From Anseongella ginsenosidimutans (lineage in GTDB: Bacteria > Bacteroidota > Bacteroidia > Sphingobacteriales > Sphingobacteriaceae): a DNA stretch of 64,000 nt. The notes beneath the pieces were generated by a model, which saw nothing but the letters and a program-made list of their open reading frames with translations, had not been told where the DNA came from and ran no database searches. The stretch lies in NCBI GenBank assembly GCA_029268045.1, contig JAJUHF010000003.1, positions 1-64,000 of the forward strand, in the 5' to 3' direction. Position numbers and translations under genes: made by a program. Shown here in pieces: positions 9,551-18,400 of this stretch (its first letter is position 1; every line of letters begins with the position of its first letter).

Positions 9551-10348
9551 ATGAGACGGTTTTTATTTCTGTACTTTGCTGTTACCCTTCTCTGCCCATT
9601 GCAAGCAGTTCATTCGCAGGAAATCTGCTCGGTGAGCCTGGGGGACTCGACTGTGCATTTGGCAATCCACGGATCCGCGGATGCGCCCGTTTATTTTTTA
9701 AACCTCCACGATAACGAAAACACATCCGTAGAGGCTGCCCTGGAGGTAATGAAGACCCTGCCGGGCCGCCTGGTGGAGATAAAGCACACCGGTGAGCGGC
9801 TGATCGCCTTTTCCGTTGGCAACCGCTCCTATCAATTCGATCCGAACCGCATGTTCACCCCGGAAGGACGACGGGCTACGCTAAACCGATATGGATCTTT
9901 CAGCCTGGCGGCGGAAAAAGCGGTGGCGGTGTTTGCCGATACGGTCCTGCAGGTTTACGGGATAGACCGGGCCGGCTGCATTGTAACCCTTCACAATAAC
10001 ACCAATAATGATTTTTCGGCCAAGTCGTATCTCCCCGGTGCCATTTATGAAAAGGAAGCCCGGAAAGTCTACATTGAACCGGGAACCGATACGGATGATT
10101 TCGTGGTGGTAACCCGGCGGCGGTTCTACCGTTATTTCAAACGTCACGGGATCAATGTGGTATTGCAGCATCCGGATCCGACCGATGACGGCTCCTTGTC
10201 GGTTTACGCCGAGCAGCTGGGCATTCCCTACATAAACATCGAAGCCGAAGATGGACATTTACAGGAGCAGATGCGGATGATACAGATCACCTATCAACTC
10301 TTGCAGCGCCCCCGGGGGATTTTTTCATGGCTGGCCGGCGGCAGGTAG
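9551..10348 (+). CDS. Uncharacterised secreted protein, possible M14/AstE-like zinc hydrolase
   Basis: No family recognised with certainty. The 265-residue product starts with a signal peptide (FLFLYFAVTLLCPLQAVHSQ). Visible in the mature part are a strand followed by LHDNENTS with His53 and Glu56 (HxxE), FDPNRMF with Asn99-Arg100, VTLHNN with His148, and NIEAED near the end (Glu231/Glu233). This order, HxxE then NR then H then a late E, is that of M14 carboxypeptidases and succinylglutamate desuccinylase-like enzymes, so a secreted zinc hydrolase is a reasonable inference. It lies 4 bp after the LOG gene, and its 3' end overlaps the converging dipeptidase by 24 bp. Signal peptide and reading frame are clear; the function is inferred. 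Confidence 0.72.
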   Translation: MRRFLFLYFAVTLLCPLQAVHSQEICSVSLGDSTVHLAIHGSADAPVYFLNLHDNENTSVEAALEVMKTLPGRLVEIKHTGERLIAFSVGNRSYQFDPNRMFTPEGRRATLNRYGSFSLAAEKAVAVFADTVLQVYGIDRAGCIVTLHNNTNNDFSAKSYLPGAIYEKEARKVYIEPGTDTDDFVVVTRRRFYRYFKRHGINVVLQHPDPTDDGSLSVYAEQLGIPYINIEAEDGHLQEQMRMIQITYQLLQRPRGIFSWLAGGR

Positions 10349-11551
10349 CGGTCCGGCCGTATTGGCGCGGAAAACACGCAGAAAGTTCTCACCCAAGATT
10401 TTTTTCACCTCCTCGTCCGAGTACCCCCTTTCCTTCAAGGCCCGGGTGATTTTCGGGAAATCCGAGACGTCGTCCAACCCGCGCGGAAGGGAGTTCACCC
10501 CGTCGAAGTCCGACCCCAGACCGACATGGTCCACCCCGGCCAGCCGGGCGATGTAATCGATGTGGTCGATCAGCAGGGAAAGAGGGGCCCGCAACGCCTC
10601 GGCTTCGCCGGGATGCATCTGAAGCAAGCGGATCCCAATCGCGTAATCGGACGATAGCGTGCTGCGCAGCGAATCGGCTTCACTGGGATAACGGGTCAGC
10701 AGCGCTTTGACTTTCCCGTTATAGGAGGGGTCGATGTAGGCTGAATAGAAATTAACGCAGATAACCCCTCCGTTGCGCGCAACGGCTTTGATCTGCTCGT
10801 CTTTCAGGTTTCTGTAATGGGCACACAGGGCATAGGCCGAGCTGTGTGAAAGGATGACGGGCCGCTTTGCAATTGCCATCGCGTCCCAGAAGGTGGAATC
10901 CCCGGTATGGGACAGGTCGACCAGCATGCCCAGTTCATTCATGCGGGCAATGACCCGTTTGCCGAAATCGCTTAAGCCCCTGGTACGCAGGCTCCGCGGA
11001 CGCAAAACCTCATCCTGGGCCGAACTGGCCCAGGAAATGCTGTTATTCCAGGTAAGAGTCAGGTAACGTGCCCCGCGTGCGTGCAGGCTGTCGAGGTAGT
11101 CCAGCCGCTCCTCAATCATGTGGCCGCCCTCCACGCCGATTACAGCCGCCAATTTTCCCTGTTTCACGGCACGCATCAGGCCGGAAGCATCGGTTACCAG
11201 CGCCATGCGGCCGGAATTGCGCCGGATGGTTTCTTCAAGTACATCAATCTGACGGTTCGCCTCACGGAAACCTCCTTCGTGCGTGAATTTCTCGCCACAC
11301 CAGACTGAAAACACCTGGACGTTGACGCCCCCCTGTTGCAGGCGGTCCAGGTCGGTATGCGCCTTTCCACGAAGGTCGTCTTCGAGTTTGCGTCCCCGCA
11401 TGAGTGCCGAAGCCAGCACGTCGTTGTGGGCGTCCACCAGAAGCGACCGGGCATGCAGGTTCCCCTGGGAACTATCCGTGGCCTGGCCCTGTGCCGGGTC
11501 AAAGACCAGACTGAGAATTACCGCAAAACCAAGCAGCCTTGCAATCCGCAT
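10325..11551 (-). CDS. Membrane dipeptidase (peptidase family M19)
   Basis: Zinc dipeptidase of the renal-dipeptidase family (408 residues), probably exported, hydrolysing dipeptides including L-D and D-amino-acid ones. After a signal peptide (LLGFAVILSLVFDPAQGQA) the motifs run DAHND (40-44), IGVEGGH with the bridging Glu, DLSHTGDSTFWD, PVILSHSSAYALC with the second-site His, and GLGSDFDGV. ATG 11551 was chosen; the track start at 11560 is TTG and overlaps the previous gene. It begins five bases after the GH109-like stop and is last in the macroglobulin-pbpC run, so dipeptides released from wall peptides are a plausible substrate (inference). The 3' end overlaps the converging 9551-10348 gene by 24 bp. 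Confidence 0.93.
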   Translation of the reverse strand: MRIARLLGFAVILSLVFDPAQGQATDSSQGNLHARSLLVDAHNDVLASALMRGRKLEDDLRGKAHTDLDRLQQGGVNVQVFSVWCGEKFTHEGGFREANRQIDVLEETIRRNSGRMALVTDASGLMRAVKQGKLAAVIGVEGGHMIEERLDYLDSLHARGARYLTLTWNNSISWASSAQDEVLRPRSLRTRGLSDFGKRVIARMNELGMLVDLSHTGDSTFWDAMAIAKRPVILSHSSAYALCAHYRNLKDEQIKAVARNGGVICVNFYSAYIDPSYNGKVKALLTRYPSEADSLRSTLSSDYAIGIRLLQMHPGEAEALRAPLSLLIDHIDYIARLAGVDHVGLGSDFDGVNSLPRGLDDVSDFPKITRALKERGYSDEEVKKILGENFLRVFRANTAGPLPAAGQP

Positions 11552-11556
11552 GCTTA

Positions 11557-12981
11557 TCAAGCTTTAACCTGGGTTGTTCCCCCTCCTTCCAAAGAGAGAC
11601 TTACCGGTTGGTTTGTTTTCCAGGACCCGGCGGTAAAATCGGGCACATCAATGGAATTGGACCGGTTTGCCACCGACCATTCGCTTAAAGGGGCAATCGC
11701 ACTCCACAGCACCCCGTCGTATACATCCTGATCCAGCGGAAGACCATTCCGGAGACAATCAATCAAGCGCCAGTCCATCATGAAATCCATGCCCCCGTGT
11801 CCTCCGATCTTTTTTGCCATCTCACCGACCTTGGTCACAATTTCCGGGGTATATTGTTCTTCCAGCGTTTTAAATTCCTCCTGCGAAAGCCAGTTGTGTC
11901 CGGTTGCAATGCGGGCAGGCGAAGGCCACTTTCGTGCAACGCCCTTGGTTCCGCTGACCAGGTGGATCCTCGAGTAAGGCCTCGGTGAAGTCACATCGTG
12001 CTGGATCATGATACTTCCTCCCTTTTTCAGTCGCACCAGCGTAGTATTCATATTTCCACGGAATTGCTTATTAGCATACGGGGCGAAAAACGCATCTTCT
12101 TCGGCCAGCTCCTGTGCCTTGCCGGCCATTTGGTAATCGCGGCTGGAAAGCGATACCAAATAATCCATCCGGTCGCCCCGGTTTACGTTCATCACCTGAC
12201 AGACCGGTCCCAATCCATGCGTAGGATACAGGTTGCCATCCCGGAAGTTCTCCTTCAGCCGCCACATGTCGTAATACCCCTGCTTGTTGAAGTTAAGCTG
12301 AAGCAGGTCGTGGATGTAGGCGCCTTCGGCATGCACGATCTCCCCGAAAAAGCCTTGACGGGCCATGTTCAGGGTAAGCAGCTCAAAGAAATCGTAACAG
12401 CAGTTTTCCAGCATCATGCAATGCTTCCGGGTACGCTCAGAGGTCTCAACCAATTGCCAGCATTCTTCCAGAGTGGTGGCTATGGGCACTTCACAGGCAA
12501 CGTGTTTGTCGCATTCCATGGCGTAAACCGCCATGGGAACGTGCCAGTCCCAGGGGGTGCAGATATAAATCAGGTCGATATCATTCCGCTCGCAAAGCGC
12601 TTTCCATGCAAAGGTCGATCCTGCGTAGATGTCGGGGCGGTGGCCGGTGCCCTCCAAGGACTTTTTCACCTTTTCGGCGCGGTCTGTGCGGATATCACAT
12701 AACGCCTTTATCTCAACTCCCTGGATGTGGCTCATCCGGTTTACCGCTCCCGGTCCACGTTGTCCCAAGCCAATGAAGCCAATCCGGACGGTGTCCAGTT
12801 TCGGCGCCGCATAGCCGCTCATGTTGAATCGCTGCCGGCGCTTGCTGCGCGCAATCTGTTCCTCAATCCACCGGGAAGACCCGGAAACGGCCGCTCCGGC
12901 AATGCCCGGTAGCCCGGCGCCTGCCAGGCTCAGTCCGGCCAGTCCGCTTATTTTAAGAAAATCTCTCCTTTTATTACTCAT
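11557..12981 (-). CDS. Gfo/Idh/MocA-fold protein, GH109-like glycosidase
   Basis: Exported NAD-dependent oxidoreductase-fold protein resembling family GH109 (alpha-N-acetylgalactosaminidase type), 474 residues. It has a Tat-like leader (NKRRDFLKISGLAGLSLAGAG), a Rossmann motif IGFIGLGQRGPGA (67-79), the EVPIATT block that replaces the EKP of ordinary Gfo/Idh enzymes, and GYYDMWRLKENFRDGNLYPTHGLGP, typical of the GH109 group, in which NAD is a bound catalytic cofactor. Other Gfo/Idh dehydrogenases remain possible. Start ATG at 12981 is 36 bp after pbpC and the stop is 5 bp before the dipeptidase start. Confidence 0.8.
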   Translation of the reverse strand: MSNKRRDFLKISGLAGLSLAGAGLPGIAGAAVSGSSRWIEEQIARSKRRQRFNMSGYAAPKLDTVRIGFIGLGQRGPGAVNRMSHIQGVEIKALCDIRTDRAEKVKKSLEGTGHRPDIYAGSTFAWKALCERNDIDLIYICTPWDWHVPMAVYAMECDKHVACEVPIATTLEECWQLVETSERTRKHCMMLENCCYDFFELLTLNMARQGFFGEIVHAEGAYIHDLLQLNFNKQGYYDMWRLKENFRDGNLYPTHGLGPVCQVMNVNRGDRMDYLVSLSSRDYQMAGKAQELAEEDAFFAPYANKQFRGNMNTTLVRLKKGGSIMIQHDVTSPRPYSRIHLVSGTKGVARKWPSPARIATGHNWLSQEEFKTLEEQYTPEIVTKVGEMAKKIGGHGGMDFMMDWRLIDCLRNGLPLDQDVYDGVLWSAIAPLSEWSVANRSNSIDVPDFTAGSWKTNQPVSLSLEGGGTTQVKA

Positions 12982-13017
12982 AATTCAATTGCTAACAGCC
13001 GATCAAATTAAACATTT

Positions 13018-15435
13018 TTATTCTTTATCAAGAATGGTGAAGTGGGCGGTAAGGCGCTCTCCTAGTTCATCCACCAGCGTCAGGGAATGTCTTCCCCGGG
13101 TTGGACTAAGCGCCATTTCATGCGGAGCCCGGGTTTCGCCAAGATACGCTCCGTCCAGATGCCAGTACACGGTAGCCTCTGCCCGGCGATGGGCGACACT
13201 GAATACGGCTTCTCCGCGCTCACCCGTCAGTTCAACCGGGACGTAAATGCTGGTGCCCGGCGTGGGATAGATGAACGCCATGGATTCGGTGGCTCCCGAA
13301 TGCGGATCGCATCCCTCCCGATACGGCGGAAGCGGCCGGTAGTCCTGGTTTCCCGCTTTGTAATACCATTCCATGGCAGGAGGCAGTACGAACCAGGACC
13401 GGGAAACTATGTCGGAAGGCTGGGCGCAGTCGCTGCTAACCCTTTTGCCAGTGGCATCCAGATGGACGAGCCGATGGTACGGGCATGCCGCCGTACGGAG
13501 CCCCGCCCGGGGTACATACATGCTGTCTGCCTGGGAACACAGTTCCGATGCGCGGTAACCGCTTTGGGGGCATACCGGAATGCGGGCCATTTTGTCATAG
13601 GGTACCTGGAACCACGATGATTCGGGAAGATGGCGGAAAATATCGAACAGAATCGGAGCCGCCGCGGTAATCCCGGTAAGTCCTGCCCTGCCCTCCCCGT
13701 CGGCATTGCCCGCCCAGACGGCCACCACGAATTTCGGGGTGAGCCCAATGGCCCAACCGTCCCGGAATCCAAAACTGGTGCCCGTTTTCCAGGCGATCTG
13801 CTGGGTGGAGGTAAATTGCTTCCATAGCATTTCCTCTCCCGGCCGGACCACCTCTTCCATGGCCCGGAATGCGAACCAGATACCCGCCGCGTCCAGCAAG
13901 CCTTTCTGTTCCAGCCGGGCATCCCGGTTTTGGGACCAGGCCAGGTAATGGGGCGCGTGAAAATCGGCTGGATTGTATTTCCCGTTGTAATCGTAATGAT
14001 GATTCAGTACCCGCGCCATGCTGGCATAGACTCCTGCCAGGTCCCACATCGTTACTTCTCCTCCCCCCAGGATGAGCGACAATCCGTAATGCCCCGGCGG
14101 CCGGCCGAGGGTGGTGATTCCCATTTTCCTCAGCAGGGAATGGAACCGCTCGTAGCGGTAATTCTGAAGCATTTTTACTGCGGGAATATTGAGTGAACGG
14201 GAAAGGGCGGTCGAGGCCGGCACCGCGCCGGCGTATTCGAGGTCAAAATTATGCGGTGTAAATCCCGCGATCCGCGTGGGGATATCCGCCACCAAGGTAT
14301 GCGGCAGCAACATTCCTTCAGACAACATGGCCGCATAAAGCGCCGGCTTGAGCGTACTGCCCGGACTTCGGGGAGCGGGGATCACGTCCACATACGATTC
14401 CACTTCGGGATCTTCGGGTTCAAATACATTGCCCACATACGCCAGGGCGTTGCCGGTTTCTACCTCCAGGACCAGGGCGGCGGCATTGTGGATGCCGTTC
14501 GCCTTCAGGCGGCGGTGATGCTGCTTGACAAGGGCGTTTACCTTTTCCTGAAGGGAAGCGTCCAGCGTCGTACGGGCGCGGGTTGTCAGCCGGGCAGCCC
14601 CTTCCGCACGCCGCACGGCAGCCGCATGGTCTTTTCGAAAACGGTCCAGCAGATGGGGCGCCCGCTCGGGAAGATCCAGGGGCGTGCCCGGCAGGGGCTC
14701 ACGCATGGCAAGCTTGGCTGTGAGCGGATCAATGACCCCTTTTTTTTCCAGCTTTTCCAGCAGCCGGTTTCGTTTATCCAGCAGGGCGGAACTGTTCTTA
14801 CCCGGATAAACCAGCGAGGGGCTGTTGGGAAGCACCGCCAGGGCGGTCATCTCGCCCCAGGACAGTTGCGACGGACTACGACCGAAATAGCGCCAGGATG
14901 CCGCCTCCAGCCCCACCACATTTCCACCGAAAGGCGCGTTCTGCGCATACAACGCAAGGATCCCGGCTTTGCTATAGCTCAATTCCATTCGGATGGCCAG
15001 CAGGATCTCGATGCACTTCTGCCAGAGGGTACGCGGCTTGTTCCTGGACAGCCGGATTACCTGCATACTGAGCGTACTGCCGCCGCTTACCACGGCTCCT
15101 GCCCGTAGGTTCTGCATCATCGCCCGGGCCAGGGCCAGGGGATCAAAGCCCGGATGACTGAAAAAACGCTTGTCCTCAAACGTCGTAATCGCTTCGGCGA
15201 ACTTATCCGGCACCGCATCTCCGGCCGGAAACCTCCATTGTCCGTCGGAAGCCACGCTCGCGCCCAGTAGAATTCCTTCCCGGCTTTCAATCAAATACGA
15301 AGTGGGTGTACGGAACAGGGGATCCGGCAGGGAGAACCAGAAGACCGCCAGGAAACAACCGCAGATGATCCCGCTGAGCAGCAATTCGGGACGCACACTG
15401 GACCGGCTGCGTGCAAATAAATGCGTTCTGGCCAT
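13018..15435 (-). CDS. pbpC: Penicillin-binding protein 1C (bifunctional glycosyltransferase/transpeptidase)
   Basis: Class A PBP that polymerises glycan strands and carries a transpeptidase domain, anchored in the inner membrane (805 residues). TM helix about 18-38; GT51 domain with EDKRFFSHPGFD (87-98, catalytic Glu87) and GGSTLSMQ (118-125); transpeptidase with the serine motif SPGSTLKP (Ser360, Lys363), SRSLN (SxN) and KTGTS; a C-terminal BiPBP_C beta-domain of about 90 residues, which marks the 1C type. ATG 15435 is preferred to the track's GTG. It starts 26 bp after the alpha-2-macroglobulin gene, the classic yfhM-pbpC pairing. Confidence 0.95.
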   Translation of the reverse strand: MARTHLFARSRSSVRPELLLSGIICGCFLAVFWFSLPDPLFRTPTSYLIESREGILLGASVASDGQWRFPAGDAVPDKFAEAITTFEDKRFFSHPGFDPLALARAMMQNLRAGAVVSGGSTLSMQVIRLSRNKPRTLWQKCIEILLAIRMELSYSKAGILALYAQNAPFGGNVVGLEAASWRYFGRSPSQLSWGEMTALAVLPNSPSLVYPGKNSSALLDKRNRLLEKLEKKGVIDPLTAKLAMREPLPGTPLDLPERAPHLLDRFRKDHAAAVRRAEGAARLTTRARTTLDASLQEKVNALVKQHHRRLKANGIHNAAALVLEVETGNALAYVGNVFEPEDPEVESYVDVIPAPRSPGSTLKPALYAAMLSEGMLLPHTLVADIPTRIAGFTPHNFDLEYAGAVPASTALSRSLNIPAVKMLQNYRYERFHSLLRKMGITTLGRPPGHYGLSLILGGGEVTMWDLAGVYASMARVLNHHYDYNGKYNPADFHAPHYLAWSQNRDARLEQKGLLDAAGIWFAFRAMEEVVRPGEEMLWKQFTSTQQIAWKTGTSFGFRDGWAIGLTPKFVVAVWAGNADGEGRAGLTGITAAAPILFDIFRHLPESSWFQVPYDKMARIPVCPQSGYRASELCSQADSMYVPRAGLRTAACPYHRLVHLDATGKRVSSDCAQPSDIVSRSWFVLPPAMEWYYKAGNQDYRPLPPYREGCDPHSGATESMAFIYPTPGTSIYVPVELTGERGEAVFSVAHRRAEATVYWHLDGAYLGETRAPHEMALSPTRGRHSLTLVDELGERLTAHFTILDKE

Positions 15436-15461
15436 CACCTCACTCCTCTTCTCCCTCCCGA

Positions 15462-18400
15462 TTAGTTTTCTTCCATTGGGCTGTAGACCTCCACCCAGCG
15501 ACCCGCAGTCCGCGCGCTGACGCCTGCATCGTACATCGCCTCGCAGTATACCGGGGGCTGATAAAACCTACCCGGGTACGCTGCGTTGAGCATCACATGG
15601 TAGGTAACCGAGGCTTTCCCAGCCAGATTAAAATACGTATATACGCGATCATCCCGGATATCCTGATAGGCGAACGGCGAGGAAAGCAATACATTCCCTT
15701 CGCCTGACATGCGGGTATTGATAATCTCCCAACCAGACGGAAACACCTGCGAAAGTGCCAGGTTTTCGTAGTCTCCCCAGGTACCGGGATTGGTCAGCGT
15801 AACTTCGGCAATGAAATCGGTACCCTGGGCCAGGCGCAGCGGATCCACCGGCTCCCCGGCCAGGCCGGTGTAGCGAACATTCATTTTCAATCGTTCCGTA
15901 TTTATTGCCGGCAGCGGATCGGCTCCGGGGGCAGGCTGCCCGCTAATGATCCATCGGACAAATAAGCTGTTTTCCCCTTCATTGCGGATGGTCGCCTCCT
16001 GCTGATTACCCGAAAGGCGAAGGGGAATGCTTTTCAGATACGCGCTGGTCTGCACATTTTCCGATTGTTTCCCCGATTTGAAATCCGCATGGATTCCGCC
16101 TCCCTGTGGGTTTCTTCCGCAATACCCGGCGATTGCGATCAATGACCAGGCGGTGGTATGCGTGCTGTACCAGGTAGCTCCGGAAAGCCCCCTGGCCACC
16201 TCGTTTAGCAGTTCCCGCGCCTGTTCGCGCCGACCCATTGTAACGAGTGCCTGTAAAAGCATGGCTTTGTCCCGAAGGCTGCTTCCGAAGGTCGGTCCCG
16301 GTTTGCTGTAAGCAGGCGCTTTCAGCGGCAGGCGCGCGGCCAGCTGGGCGGCGGCCTCGGTTTGGCCGGCCAGCTGATAGGCGGCGGCAAGCATCCAGCC
16401 TGCTACCGGATTCATGTATTCAAATTCCCTCAATCGATTCATCGCCCCCATTTCCGGCGAACCGGCGGCGGCAAGAAGGTACAGGCGGTATGCCTGCATT
16501 AGATCGCCTCCCTGGAAGTTATAGTAACCAGGTGACCAGGCCAAGGCCCTATTCCGCTGGTATTTCATCCACTGGTCCCAGAAACCCGGGGGCAGCGTGT
16601 ATCCTCTTTCGCGCGCTTCCAGCAGAAAATGCCCTGCATAGCTGGTGGACCATTCATCTGATTCGGATGCGCCTGGCCAGTACGCCAGTCCTCCATCGGA
16701 CCGTTGGTAGCCTTTGATACGCTGAATGCCTGCTTTCACATTCCGGGATATCGCCGCTTTTTCCTGTTCACCCGGGTCGCCCAGCTGTTCCACAACAAGT
16801 TGGGGGAAAACCGTGGAGGTTATCTGCTCCAGGCATCCATGTGGATACCGCACGAGGTAGCCCAGGGTTTTCGCCAATTCGACCGCGGGAATGGAGGAAA
16901 GCTCCAAATGCGCGGTTCCACTGCCCTCTTCCCCGATGGGTACGAGCGTGACGCGCTGACTTTCCCCGGGGGCTATCTCCTGTGACAAGACATTGGTAAT
17001 AACGGGATTAGGATTTCTAACATCTAGTTCCACTTCATATGATGCCTGCTGATCCCCAGTGCTTGCGGACACGTTTACGCGGGCAATGCCGGTGGAATTC
17101 CCCACTTCCATTTCCACGTAAACCAATTGTTCCCCTGCCTCGGCAAACCGGACGGTGCGCATCGATTGCCCGGCAGAAACGGGTTGGAGCAGCCCATTGG
17201 TCGACACTTTGAGTTGGACCTGCCGGCTTCCTTCGGCAGACGAAAAAACAGTTACCGGCATCCGCAGTTTTTCTCCCGGCGCCAATATCCTCGGCAAGGT
17301 AGCCAAGAGCATCAAGGGCTTCTTTACGGCCACCGATTTTTCGGCTCTTCCGTAGGCGCCCCGGTCCGCCCCCACCACCATGACGCGGACGGCTCCGATG
17401 TAGGGATCGAGTTGGAACGTGTGCGTTTGTTTCTGACCCTTTTTCAGACGATACGGCCCCATGAATTTCACGACCGGCTTGAAGCGGTTCGCCCGGGCCG
17501 CCCCCGCATCCAGGTTCAGTTCCCCGTCGCCACCGATACTCAGAATGCGCTCAAGATCGCCTCCCCAGGCGCCAACCACCGCATCAAACAGATCCCAGGT
17601 CTTCACACCCAGGGCTTCGCGCGTGTAAAAGGCTTCGTGCGGGTCGGGAGTTTGAAACCGGGTCAGATCCAGCAATCCTTCATCCACGATGGCCAACGTA
17701 TAGGTCATTGCTTTTCCGCGCGATTCGGAAACGGTTACACTTGCCGGCTCTTTGGGACGTATGCTCGAGGGCATGGAAATGACCGGGTCAAGGATTGTTT
17801 CTGAATCCTCCACCAGGATCGGAATGACTCCGTACATCCGGATGGGCAGGTCATTTTTTGTTTGGGCATGCGGTTGCAGCAGGCTTACGTTGACATACAC
17901 GTTCGGAGCCATTTCTTTTTCCGCTTTGAATTTGAAAACGGTCTGTCCTTCGTCCGTTCCGGTCCAGAAGGTTCTGATAACTTTGCTGCCCGACTCAATA
18001 CTCACCAGGCAACGGCCACCCTCGGCGCTGGGGATGGTGAGCACCACTTCGTCCCCCACCTGAAATTTCTCTTTGTTGGCTGTGAAGGAAAGCATTGCTG
18101 CTTCGGTAGGGTTCTCATCCCGCATCCGCTGGTTCCATCCCGGCCAGTCTATATAGACCGTCTGACCGGTCGTGTGCCCGCTTTCCAGATCCTTTACACG
18201 GATCAGGTAACGCCCCCATTCGGGATAGGCCACGTTCAGGTTCCACTGGCCCCGTCCGTTCTGCAAAGTGACCTCCTGCTCCTGAAGCAATTTATTGTAA
18301 CTGTCCTGTGCAAAATTGCTGAAATCATCGCCGCTCTCGTCCCACCACCAGCGCCACTGCACTTTATATAGGCTGACCTGAACTTTCCGGCTGCCTTTTA

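Noticed and set aside
14251-15108. 285-aa plus-strand ORF inside pbpC
   Set aside because: Antisense shadow of a long, motif-complete PBP1C gene; composition rich in Arg/Gly/His with no domain or start signal.
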